The notes under the pieces were generated by a model, which searched no databases, was not told the DNA's origin, and saw only the letters and a list, made by a program, of their open reading frames with translations. 64,000 nt of DNA, from positions 62,001 to 126,000 of the forward strand of contig JAGMWG010000015.1 of assembly GCA_020744225.1 (NCBI GenBank). Direction: 5' to 3'. A program made the translations under genes and the position numbers. This document shows, piece by piece, positions 21,838-32,690 of this stretch (the stretch's first letter is position 1; each line of letters begins with the position of its first letter). The stretch comes from Paraphoma chrysanthemicola (lineage: Eukaryota; Ascomycota; Dothideomycetes; Pleosporales; Phaeosphaeriaceae).

Positions 21838-24612
21838 TCAACCAAGCAGTCTTGTCTGCCTTTCCAGGAATATTAACTTCGGCCTATCACTCTCATATGT
21901 CACTTTCTTTTCGGCCATATTAATGTCCAAGTCCAGAGGCCCGTCACGCAGACTCTCTTGTCCGGTGTGCGGGTCGATGAAGTATTCGTACCACGCATGC
22001 AGGCCAAATGCTTTGCGTAGTGTCTGTATCATTAGGACCTCAACACAGCACCATGACCGCTCATAGTATTTTTCATCAATCAAACTGACCATACCATTGC
22101 ACTGTGCAAGATTCATCGGCAAGGCAGCGACGCCGGGCTTCTGGTTGTCCTGGTCGATGCAAGCAAAATCCTGCGAATGTTAACACTACGTTTCCTTTTG
22201 CAGCTGGTGGAAGTTGCTTACAAGCCAAATGCACAATCGGCTTCGATCGACTTCCGAATGGAGCTTGAGAAACAGCTCGATTGCACGAAGCATTCGATTG
22301 TATTGTGTGTGCTGCACGTTATCGGGTGAGTCGCCATCTGATTGGGAACCGGGATCTTTTGCGATCCATCTGTACGAAAAGAAGAGAACGAATGGAGTTT
22401 TCGTGCCTTCCACATGCTCAATGTGATCTTTCGTGAAAGGATCACTCGACCTTGGGAGACGACCGCATTGTTGGAAGTCGGCATAACGCACATACTTGAA
22501 GCGATCAAAGGTACTTCGCTTGGTGTCGTCTTTATCCAAGGCTTCTGCATAAGTTTCGCGAAGGACTTTGATCCGGGATGCTTCTTCTTTTTCTAGCAGA
22601 ACTGGTCTCAACTTGTCCTGAAATAGTTCTCTGTAGCCCTTGCGCAGTGTGGCTTCGTATTGAAGCTGAGCAAGCTCAACCTCCACATTGCCACCCTCAT
22701 TGGCTATCTGAGCACGTAAACCATCCTCAATGATCTTTGTGGTTTCGCTGTCGCCATTATACACGGCACACTCAAGCGCTGAGTAGCCCTGCTCGTCTCG
22801 GAGCTTCAGGTTGGCCCCGGCAGCGATGATTTCGGTGATGTACTCCCGGTGCTCAGCCGATATTTCCTTGCATAGGGCGATGATGGGCGGGCAGCCATCG
22901 ACCGGATTGAACAATGCTAATGCTTCCTCACGACGACCCGCGAGCAAGAGAGTGCGGCCAAAGAACGCTCGAGCGAAACCTTGCTTCGATGTGTCATTCT
23001 GCATGAACATGAGGTCGTAGTTGTTCCGCGCTGTAGAGATGGCCTTCTCGAAGTCTCCCTTTGCGAGATAGCACAGAGACAGTCTTCCTTGACCGATTGC
23101 TTCCGAAGTTACGTCTTCTAGCTGTTGTGCTCGCTCGACTCGCTCTTGAAGTAAGCTGATTGCGCTATCCAGGAGTTGTGTATCCTTGTTCAGCAAGTAA
23201 AGTTGGTAGGTTACCATTCCGAGAGTTCCAGCAGCGCGACAAATGTACTTTTCAAGGTTCAGCTCCTTCGCTCCAAGATATTGCGATTCACTCATTCGCT
23301 TGCAGTCTTCGAGGCGATCCATGTGTCGGAAGACTGTAGCCAACTCGCCAGCGCAGTCCACCCGAAACTGAGAAAGAGGGGCATTCGACACAACCTCCTC
23401 TAAACACTCGCAAGCTTTTTGACACAGCCCAAGCATGCGATACATATGTCCTAGCTTGCCCAGAGTAACATGCAGATATCGCGGGGAGTTTAGCCACTTG
23501 TTGTTTCGGCAGACATGTAGTGCGGTGCGGAATGATCGAATGGCTTCTTCCCATTCCCCAAGATCCGAGTGCTGTTCGCCAATTTCTTGATGAACCTCCC
23601 AGCTTCGCAGGTCTGCAATGATGACGGCGACTTCATCAATGCTGAGGTTCGCAGGTTTTCGATCGTGCGTAGCTGGTTCCCGTGAGACTGGGCCAATGAC
23701 GGGCGCATCATGGATGTAGCCGCGGTGTGAATCGAAGAACATCAAGGTTGCGTGTAGAGCATCTGGCTCAACTACTGAACTATGGTAGACTCCTGCGGGG
23801 ATATGGTACGTCATATTCCGCGTATGCAAATCTGCCTGCGTTTGAGTGACGCGAACCAACTTGCCGGTGTTGGTCACAGTGGAAGACTTGCTGTGTACTT
23901 TGTAGGCCCGATCACTCTCTTTACTATCTGGGCCAGCCCAGCCGACTTGGTAGATAGCATGAGTTGCGTCATTTTGATCCGCAGGTACCACGTCAAAGGT
24001 ATTGTCGGTGCCTTCACCTGCCAGAATCCAGCTTTGACCATGTGGCTGGTGCATGTGGATCGCAAGGTCCGGGTTCGCTCTCACGCCATCTGGAAGCCAG
24101 ATATGCAGACGAATAAGCTCATCGATACGCCCATCGGTAATGAAACTCCACAGTGGAATTGCGTGTAACCCCTGGGCGCTTCGGCTGATCTGCCAAGGTA
24201 CCGAAGGGCTTTGCAGCGCACATTTGATCAGCGTCCAGACCAGCTCGAGATGAGCTGGGGAGACGATGACTCCGGCTCTCCCTGACTGCCGCAAGAATGC
24301 CAACGCGATGGCTACGTTGACGATTTGTCTTTGATCGTCTTCAAGGGAGACTAGCATGGTCGTCTCCAACCACTCCTCCAGAATCAAGTCTTGAGCCTGC
24401 TTCTCGGTTGCAAAGAGGGCGACGATTGTGTTGACGTGATCGACAGAGAGCTTGAGCACCGAGGCTATTCCTTGTATGCCGCGCGTTATATCGGAAAGTG
24501 GTATGCGCTGCTCTTCTTCAATTTGAGTTTCCATTTCGCTCGCTGGAGTAGCCACGCCAGCGGAAGCATCACTATCCTCGCTCGTGGCGATGAAGTTGAT
24601 GTTGTCGGCCAT
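21838..24612 (-). CDS. cupin-like / TPR / ankyrin / TIR-like multidomain protein, 907 aa; two exons
   Basis: Model: exon 1 24612-22222, intron 22221-22171 (51 nt, GTAAGC donor, TTCGCAG acceptor), exon 2 22170-21838; phase 0. About residues 165-310 resemble a cupin or cysteine-dioxygenase-like fold (IHMHQPHGQSWILAGEG ... YHIPAGVYHSSV). Residues 338-565 are TPR-like helical pairs (LGEWEEAIRSFRTAL, KGDFEKAISTARNNYDLM, GRREEALALFNP). About 590-630 is one or two ankyrin repeats. The C terminus (740-907) is a TIR-like fold: VLFFSYRWI, then across the splice WLDFACIDQDN, then LPMNLAQCNGMVSLIDEKYYERSWCCVEVL. That last pattern (FSYRW, D-x-A-C-x-D-Q, Y-x-x-R-x-W-C-x-x-E) occurs in TIR/HET-like signalling domains of fungi and algae. 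A role in self/non-self or stress signalling is inference. Confidence 0.75.
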
Positions 24613-25578
24613 GATTAGAAGTTGAAAAGGAACGTGAGAATGAAAAAATGGTATTTGCTTGCGTCAAACGACGACGACAAAGTAGGAGTCAGGTGGGGGC
24701 CAGATGCCGATGATGAGCAGGTGTCGAGGCAACAGCTGCGGGGCAGGCCAGCGCGGGCACCTCAGCCTCACAGCCATGCATATGCACGTCGCGGCCAACC
24801 AGGCCTCGACTCTATAATGTGCTGCATGGAACAACGGAGCCATCCGTTTGGAGCCCGACATGGTGGGACTGGTAGAGCGAGTTGCAACAGAGCCTCGCGA
24901 CGCTTTGAGTATTATGTGATGCAGCAAAATCGACCCGCCACTTGTGGGCAAGAGAAGTATCGTTTTCACGTTGAGTGCGGTATCGTCGCAATACGATATA
25001 CCGTCACAGAAACGAGTGACTGTTGCCTGTAGAAGGCCGACAATGAAGGTGGAAGGCAGCTGGAATGTTGATGGAGTCTAGAGGGAAAGAGGGAAGACGT
25101 GCGCTGCCACTACTGTAAGCTAGCGCTCCATGAGGCTGAGCTGCGGCCAAGCCGTATTGCAACAATACTCATAGAGACTCCTTGAAGACTGTAGCTCGCG
25201 CCTGGAATTCTTGACCTGTATTTCACTTGATGGAACCCCTCCTGCTAACACGGACATCCAAGCCCATCCTATCTAAGATCAGCTACTCTGCACAATGGTA
25301 GCGATCATTCACTGTTCATGTTCGTTGATAAATGAAGACCAGTATTACATAGTTTTGATAGTAACTGGCCATCTCGTCTTCCACGTAGAAATGTCGCGAA
25401 AGTTCCTGCGAGGAGTTTGCAATCTTGATCAAAGAGCGAGCAAACATTGCCATTGTGTATATAAGACGAATGAGTTCAAACATCCATAAACCGCAACAAC
25501 TCCATAATTACGCTTCCTTATATTACATTCGCACACAAACAAACCCCCTACGCCCTTCAACAAGACACATCAACAATA
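24613..25578. other. divergent promoter region, no gene seen
   Basis: Spacer between the 907-residue gene (minus) and the small secreted protein gene (plus). A TATA-like element near its right end is listed separately. Confidence 0.4.
25458..25465 (+). promoter_or_regulatory. TATA-like box of the small secreted protein gene
   Basis: TATATAAG about 115 nt upstream of the ATG at 25579, followed by an A/C-rich leader. Spacing is typical of fungal TATA genes. Confidence 0.45.
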
Positions 25579-25851
25579 ATGCAAATCTCCAACCCCACAA
25601 CTCTCGCAATCCTCACCACGATCCTCTTCGCCCCTGCCGCGTCCGCCGGATCAGCTGCTTACGGAGTCTGTCAAGCTGGATACGCAGTCATCATAATGGC
25701 GTGCTATGGAGCGGCCGGCGCAACGTGGGGAGCAACGTGCGGTGCAACAGCTCCGGCGACAGTTCTTGCGTGCAATAGCGCGTTCGGAAGAATGTCAGCA
25801 TGCGTGCTGGTCAGCATTATTTGGGCCGACGGCGTAAAAGAAGGCTTGTAA
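25579..25851 (+). CDS. small secreted Ala/Gly/Cys-rich protein, zygote-specific (Zys3-like) family, 90 aa
   Basis: Single exon. A signal peptide (MQISNPTTLAILTTILFAPAASA) precedes a compact mature part beginning GSAAYGVCQAGYAVIIMACYGAAGA and continuing with TWGATCGATAPATVLACNSAFG. These phrases are characteristic of the small fungal proteins related to Chlamydomonas 'zygote-specific class V' (Zys3-like) proteins. Five cysteines remain in the mature part (CQAG, ACYG, ATCG, LACN, SACV); most relatives carry further Cys after NSAFG, here partly replaced (GRMSAC). The mature part is very hydrophobic, so surface or membrane attachment is likely. Biological role in fungi is unknown. It is unrelated in sequence to the eight-cysteine secreted protein at 4128-4534. 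Confidence 0.75.
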   Translation: MQISNPTTLAILTTILFAPAASAGSAAYGVCQAGYAVIIMACYGAAGATWGATCGATAPATVLACNSAFGRMSACVLVSIIWADGVKEGL

Positions 25852-26022
25852 ACCGCAATGTTGGGTGGGGAGAATCTGTGGGAAGCATCAAGAATAGTTA
25901 GGAAAGGATATCTTAGGGGTGAATAATGCTGTAATAGACAGTTCGCGATGAATGTGCAAACAACCAATCTCAGTCCACATTCATCCTTGCAAGATTTCAT
26001 TCAAATCTTCAAAAATCATCCT

Positions 26023-28148
26023 TCAAGTATCTTGCACCAAGGGCTGCTCAGAAATCCCACTATCCTTCGCCTCACGCTCCAACGCCGGCTTCTCCTTCGC
26101 ATCAATCGCCTTCTGCACCTCCAGCGCCGGTCCCTTGTACCCAATCGCCTTCAACCACTTCGGATCAATGTTCTCCAGCGAAAGATACGGACTGACGTCC
26201 GCGTTCGGGAAGTCGACGTTACACTGCGCATAGCCCATGCCGAGATGTGCCCATGGGTTTTTGTGTATGTATTTGATGTCGAAATCTTCCCAGCGAGGAG
26301 ACTCAATGGCTTCGCAGAATTGGTTCGACGAGCCGGGCCAGATGGCTGGCGTGCAATGTTAGTCTGGTAGAATGGTGGACGGGTGGACGGAGCTGGAACT
26401 CACCATTGACACGACCGGTGTCGTTGTTCTTATACCAGGACCTACATTCGCCCTTCCAAACAGTATGTTTGATGAACTCTTGCGAGTGCTCGTTGAAGCT
26501 GTCGGTTATGTCCTGTCTTGGCACCCACGACTTGATGTGGTCGCGTTGCATCTTCTTGATAACTTGCACAGCGTACAAGCAAGCACTATGCAATGGGCCG
26601 GTCACTGAGCCGTTCTCCACAGGCCTAAGTTCTTTGGTCAGCTTTTTGTTTATTTCCGTACATGGCAGGAAGATCGCAACAATAAGCTGCTTACCATGTT
26701 GGGCCAATGAAAATGAGCCAATTCGGCATGTCTGGGCATCCAACGCCCATGTAAGCCTCGGGCGTATCCTTCCACTTTTCGTACAGATCGACGCCGTTTT
26801 TGCCGATCACTGGGAAGCGAGGTCTGTAGGTGACATCGAAGCCGGTCGCGCATACAATCGTGTCGACTTCGCGGTGCTTTCCATCGCTGCCAATCACACC
26901 AGTCTCGTTGATTTCGTCGACGGCGGCGAAATGCACATCGACGTTTTCTTTCTGAATGGCTTCCATGTATGGATCACCTGGGGTGATGCGGCGGCCTGTT
27001 GTTTGTCAGCCCATTCATCGTTCGGACTGTTGTGTGGAACCTACATCCAACCTCGAACTTGGGAGTAAACCCTTCCAGTAGTCGCTCGTCTTTGATGTGC
27101 TCTTTCATGCGCTCGCGGAACAAGTCCTGTGCACCTTTCTGTTCCACAGTGCTTGCATAAAATGCGGCCCACAAACCGTTGACCTGATTCTCAATGTCCT
27201 TCGCGTGAGCCAGAAGCTTCCTTGGGTCGTTCCTAAACTCCTCTCGCTCTTCCTCGGAGTATACCTTGTTCTGGCCAAAGTTGTTCGCAATTTGGACGAA
27301 CCATACCGCGGTCCTTACAAAGATGTCCATATGCTTGACGTGCGGCTGCATTGTCGGCACGGTCTGAATTGATGATGCGCCAGACCCAATGACCGCAACT
27401 CGGTCGTTGGCCCACTGCTCCTTCTGGTAGTCCTGTGGCCATTGAGCGGTGTGGACAATTTTGCCCTTGAAACTGTTGATGCCTTTGATTGCAGGCCATT
27501 TGAAGTTGTTCAAAATGCCTGTCGCGTACAGGAAGAGATCGCATTCCTCGGTAAACTCCTTTTGTTCCCCAGAAGGAGTCTTCTGCCGCAATGTGACCTT
27601 CCATTTTCCGGCATCTTCCTGCCACTCTGCCCTGACCACCTCGGTGTTAAATGTCATGTACTTGCGGAGATCGAAGACTTCGACCACCTTGAGCAAGTAC
27701 TTCTGGATATCGGGTGCGTATGAAAAGAAGCGGGGCCAGTCGGGGTTGAGTGCGAAGTTCATCGTGTAGGCGTGGGAAGGAATGTCGCATGCGCATCCTT
27801 GCCGCTATCAGTACACATTCGAGATCGACAACACCGATCATGCATACCAGGATATCTGTTCTCTAGCCATGTCCCTCCTATTTCCTCGTTCTTCTCGTAT
27901 ATGACATGTTCGATGTTCTTGAGATTCTTCTGGATATGGTAGGCCAACATAATACCAGAAACACCAGCTCCGACAGTCAACACCTTGAGTTTTCTGGTCG
28001 AGGGGTCCTTGGACTGTCAGCCATTTCCTTGCGCACAAGATCGATGACTTGCATTGTAGACAATGTTTGGGATTTCATAACCACCACTACCAGGCGTGGA
28101 GTAGTCCCAACGTGCGGTGCTAGCTAGAGAGTTCAAGTCTGGTGCCAT
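26023..28148 (-). CDS. Baeyer-Villiger-type flavin monooxygenase, about 619 aa; six exons, 5' end irregular
   Basis: Model: 28148-28053, 28013-27848, 27797-27045, 26995-26695, 26624-26404, 26345-26023. Exons 2-6 join cleanly with good splice sites and give GAGVSG (FAD Rossmann), GTWLENRYPGCACDIPSHAYT, the Baeyer-Villiger fingerprint FKGKIVHTAQWP (FxGxxxHxxxWP), a second Rossmann GSGASS, and CATGFDVTYRP. The class oxidises ketones to esters or lactones with NADPH, often in secondary metabolism (relatives of StcW type). Exon 1 (MAPDLNSLASTARWDYSTPG ...) fits the family. Its junction to exon 2 has no standard GT-AG intron in the right phase: only a 39-nt GC-AG intron (28052-28014) works. The skipped bases read like coding sequence in another frame. 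The gene may be damaged there (see findings). Confidence 0.8.
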
Positions 28149-29870
28149 CTTGATGTGTATGCGGTATTGCACGCTGAGAGGAGAGGATGGGGCGTGGAGA
28201 GGCGGTTCAGCTTGACTTATATCCGGTGCCACAGACTTAGCAAACGTGACTGAATTCACAGCAGTGTGACGTGCTGATCTAGCGCTAGATGCTTGTGCCT
28301 TGGCTTCAGCGCCTGAGACCCTAAAGCCCCCGAGGTCGATCTGACCTCAAAGTCGAGAAGCGTTTCATAGTGTAATCAAGGCAGGTAAACGAACGTGACT
28401 GGTCGCCGTGCTTAAGATAGCCGAATGGAGGCTTTGCGGGCCAATGAAAGAAGGATACGACTTGTATAGTTGCGAAGGGTGTATGCCTATCCCAGTCCAA
28501 GCAGCCACTGGGCGCTACACGAAGGATACGGCATAGTAGTTCCTGGCCTAGCCCGTGCAGCGAGTCGACTAAGCTGACATTCCTTGGAGACTCTGCTCAC
28601 TGGAGTATATGAAGAACCATGATTCGCCCATACCATCTCAAACCGGTGGAATTCCGCGCTGATTCCTACATCCTTGGTTTGACGCGGACTAAAGCCCGTG
28701 AACCCATGCGGGGTTTTGCGGGGTACGCGACGAACTACATCCGATCGGTTCGATCATTAGATGATGCGAGCGGAAGATTTTGCGGCTTATCGGCATCATA
28801 CAGAAACGGTGGTCTGGATCTTGTCGGAATCGTGTTGATTTTAACGGGCACATTCTTCGATGTTAGCAAGGCGTTCCAGGCACGTCGAAGTATAGAGGCA
28901 AGACCATGCGAGTTCATGTTGGAACTTGCGCCCAGTGCCGCACGATCGACCATCAAGGTAAACCAAGTTAGGGTAACCGACAAGCTGCCGTGGTTCATTA
29001 GCAATGAGGTAGTAGTGTGCTAGAACGCGCCTGTATACTCGTACCGAATCGGGTGGCGCTGAAATTACCAATTGAAGTGATTCGACCTCACGTGGCTCCA
29101 CAGGATAATTCCATCGTAATATCGCCAATGAAGAGACTGATACGAACAGGTCGACGTCGCAAACCTTATTGGGATAGCGCAGAAAGCGATGTCGATCTGT
29201 GTGAAGCAGGTAGTTGTCAGAAGGTAACCTTAAGCGAACGAGGTCCATGCTCATCACCAGCTCACGTGCACGCGCGTCACGCCTTCAACTGCATTCCATG
29301 TTACAAGCCATCATCCTCGCTCTGCTACATCTTGCTCACAGCATGCGCTTATGTAGTGCTTCCAACAAATTGTACCAACGCAGGCCAATTCGCCATTTTT
29401 GAATATCTTGTGGTAAGCATGCTACTTCGCAACCACACCATTCAAATTCATCCTTACTCCACCCAGTCAATCATGATGCAGTTATACTCAACAAAATGCT
29501 ATGCCCATAATACAGGATGGCCCAATATGACAATTTTGACAGCGCGGTGTGATTTGGGAAGACCTGCTTGGAGTGACGATTTGGGCAGCTTTTGTAGTGG
29601 TTGCAGTTCAATGCATGAGAGGAAGACTTGAGTAGGTCGAGGCAAGCATGTGATCGTGGGCGGCTCATATCCATAACTGCTTTGTATCGAGATATACAAG
29701 TCTGGTACGTTGCCGACGAGCGTAAGGACAGCAGGAATTCTCAGTGGAGTTGAATTTCGATACATTTCCTGCCTACTCATACAGTCACTGCTTGGTATCC
29801 ATCGCAGCTCTGCTCGAACTCTTTCCCCAACCACACGTGTAATTCCTGAGACATGGGTTGCTTTTATCGT
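28149..29870. other. no gene recognised (1.7 kb)
   Basis: Overlapping frames of 134-204 codons occur on both strands around 28619-29631, but none has a domain, a good start context or splice partners, and their compositions look random. May hold decayed sequence. Confidence 0.35.
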
Positions 29871-30717
29871 CTACTGCTCCTTCAACAGCTTCCTCGTCGC
29901 ACTCTCCATCCACAACTTGGTATACCACCGATGCAGCAACTGGAAATTCGGCGGCAACGGCTGCGCATCCTTACCCTCGGGCGTGGTATTAACAAACACG
30001 CATTTGAGATGAAATGTCGCAAGCTGCTTCTCGTCGTCCGTCGAAACCTCCATTGCAAAAAGTCCATCCGATGGTCTGGGACCTGCGTTTAGTGGTGAAT
30101 CACCACACCTGACAATGACCTGTGTACACTGAATCAGCAACCATACTTTCCCACACAAAATGTCATGTTTGTATGCTGGTGGGTAAACATACCTTATCAT
30201 CCGAATGTTCAACCACCTCAAAATGATCCGTAATCTTCGTCCCAACTTCATACCCACTCTTCTCCAACTCCTTCACATCCCACAAATGTCCCTCCCTACC
30301 AGGCAAGCTCCGATACTTGCGCTCCAAATATCTTCGCTGGACCCTATACGCCAGCCCGCCCCACACGCCTCTACAAAAATCCGTCGCGAGGGCTGCTTGA
30401 TCGACGCCCGTCGAGCCCTGCGCTTCCCGACGTAGATATTTCGCGGGTAGTTTTGCGTACGGGATTGATTTGACGGCGTGGTCGATGCAGACGGGCGGAT
30501 TGGATGCAGGGTTGTGCTTTTGGAAGGTTGGCAGCGCAAGATCAGGCGAGGATGTGTCGTATGGGACAAATTTGGTGCCGCGTGTGTAGAAGGACATGAC
30601 GCCGTAGCCGAGGAGGGCGTTTGCGCCCAGGCCGCCTGCGATGCCGACGACGACGCCGAGCACGCGCTTGCCGGCGGAAATGCGCCGTATTTGCGGCGGC
30701 GGGCTGATTGTGTTCAT
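29871..30717 (-). CDS. conserved-looking single-pass membrane protein of unknown function, 257 aa; two exons
   Basis: Model: exon 1 30717-30193, intron 30192-30120 (73 nt, GTATGT donor, GCTGAT branch, TACACAG), exon 2 30119-29871; phase 0. The first ATG in frame (MNTISPPPQIRRISAGKR) is used. A glycine-rich helix follows (VLGVVVGIAGGLGANALLGYGVMSF), probably an N-terminal anchor, perhaps in a mitochondrial or other organelle membrane. The rest is soluble and ordered, with YEVGTKITDHFEVVEHSDDKVIVRCGDSP across the splice, reminiscent of the small lipocalin- or START-like DUF1990 group, but this is uncertain. The C-terminal half is well structured and ends WYTKLWMESATRKLLKEQ. Confidence 0.7.
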
Positions 30718-31013
30718 GGTGTGGGAGGAATTGGTGGGTGAAGAGGAGGGATGGGTGCGGCGGAGCGCTTCGGGGGAGGGCAAGAGAGATTATGAGGACG
30801 GCACCATGGCTCGTGTCGAGGTGGGATGGTGTTGACTTTGAGAGCTTGGACCCTTGTTTCTTCGGCGCCGTGGCCGAGCGGAAAGACAGTTGCGGAAAGC
30901 CGGGCGTTGGTCGGCTACTGTGGTCAATTGCCGGTTACTCACCCATAGTCCTCTTTACGGTGTGTTGATATACAGTGGATGCAAGTGGGAAAATAGATTC
31001 GTGATATGTACTC

Positions 31014-32539
31014 TCAGCTCGTGAAGAACTTCAGCCCCGCCTCACCAGCGTCTATGGCATCATCCTCCTCGCTCTCCACGTCATCGTTCTCTCCGAGTGC
31101 CATGCGCTGGCCGAACAGACTGCTGAACAGCTCGTCCCGTTGGCGCTCGTTCCACTCGCCACGCTCCTCTGGCGCCATGAAGTTCTGTATCTTCTCCTGC
31201 ACCGTATAGCGCAACCGACGTCCTTTGCTAGCCTTTGTGTCGACAATCTTCTTCGTCTTTGCTTCTCTTGCAACTTGCCATGGTGCCTGCACCACAAACT
31301 CTGCTGCGCCGCCATTGGCATTGTCCGCGCTGCGCTGCTCAAGCAGTTCCTTAAGCATGAGACCGTAGAAATCAGCATCGTCGTAAATGGCTGGGTCTGG
31401 CAGAGATCCCTTGTTGGAAGCGTTGGATTGTATTGGTGCACACGAGCGAGGTGTCTGTGTTCGCGTGACGAGATGGGAGGAAGTGAGCTGCGAATCAAGC
31501 ACTTCGGTAAGCGTCTGGGTCACGCCCGCATTGAGTCGATTTTGCTTGTTGGTGACGGTGGTCGCACGCGTCTTGGTGGACCACCGCTCGAGGACGGCTT
31601 TGCGATGTGGCAGGGCAGACTTTTCGGTACTGGAAATTGACCGCCAAATCTCGGATGATGGGGTATCCGTGTCAAATGTTGTGCGCTTTCGCTTGCTGCC
31701 AGTGCGCGCTTCTTCTAGGGAAAGGCGCAGGTCGGTGAGATTGTTTAGTAGCTGAAGAGCTGCCGTCTCTGCAGCTTGGATCGAGGCTGTAGGGGCGGTT
31801 TCGTCCTTGTGTGCATCCGCAGCCATCGAGTTGGTGGCAATGAGACCCTTCTGCAAGCGGATTCGCGTGTTCAGTAGCGTATCGAAGGTCTTGCGCTGCG
31901 TCTTCACAGCCTGACCCTTGGCAACGTCTGACTGGATACCAGCGGTGATGTTGGAGGTGAAGGCCTTGGTGTCCTTCATCAGGTCGCGCACGGCAGATGG
32001 GTCTGGTGCCTTCTCGTCGCCAGATTCTTCCTCCGCAGATTCCGACCCCTCAGCATCGTCGTCGCTGTCTGCACTGCCATCCTCGTGGCCGCTTTCCATG
32101 TCTTCGTCCTCCTCTTCCGTTGCGCCGTCAAGATCCTCAGCACTCTCGCTGTCGGAGCCAATGTCCAGATCATTCATCCCATCTACATGGTCTTCGTCGC
32201 CCTCGTCCTCCTCGCTGTCAACGTCGTCGAAGCCCTTTGCAAACGGATCATCGCTGTCGCTGTCCTCAAGCTCGTCGCGCGTGACCGTTCGCCCCTTGTA
32301 CTTTGGCTCTACTGGCGCATCGGCCTTCTCCCTCAGCTTGCTCTTTCCAACTGCCGTATAGTGTTGGCGTCCTGCATTGGCATCTTCAACCTCTGAAATC
32401 TCCGCGTCCGAGCCTTCGTCTGAACTCGAACTGGGTGCGGGATCGAGGAGCGACTCGGGGTCGAAATCTGCTCCACGTGTCAGCTGACGTAAGATCGTAT
32501 AACGTAGGTTGTTTTACCTCTTATCTTGGACTTCTTCAT
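31014..32539 (-). CDS. BFR2: Bfr2/AATF ribosome-biogenesis protein, 491 aa; two exons
   Basis: Model: exon 1 32539-32518 (only 22 nt: MKKSKIR), intron 32517-32468 (50 nt, GTAAAA donor, GCTGAC branch, GAGCAG), exon 2 32467-31014. The N-terminal third is highly acidic (runs of Asp/Glu/Ser), followed by an AATF-Che1-type helical region (KTQRKTFDTLLNTRIRLQKGL) and a C-terminal TRAUB-type domain (YDDADFYGLMLKELLEQ, KASKGRRLRYTVQEKIQNFM, DELFSSLFG). Length and order match yeast Bfr2 and human AATF, nucleolar proteins needed for early 18S rRNA processing within the small-subunit processome. The tiny first exon is easily lost in annotation. It is read divergently from the IND1 gene, 151 bp apart. Confidence 0.92.
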
Positions 32540-32690
32540 TGCGTGTGTTGTTGTGGTAGTTTTGCGATGTTCCAGCTCGAAGAGAGAATCTGCGCCCCAC
32601 AAAAAAGTTCGAGCTCGGCGCTTCCTTTCGCCGATCTGATGCACGTCACCTCCGCGTCCGCTCCGCAAGAGCTAACCGGACCACAATGCG
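32540..32690. promoter_or_regulatory. short bidirectional promoter of BFR2 and IND1
   Basis: Only 151 bp separate the two start codons, so both promoters and 5' leaders must share or overlap here. No clear TATA box, as expected for housekeeping genes. Confidence 0.6.

Noticed and set aside
28619..29631. Open frames of 134 and 204 codons on the plus strand and 138 on the minus strand
   Set aside because: They overlap each other, have no domain, signal peptide or splice partner, and look like chance frames.
30860..30945. GGCCGAGCGG, as in the D-arm of class II tRNAs
   Set aside because: No acceptor stem, anticodon stem or T-arm consensus at the right distances.
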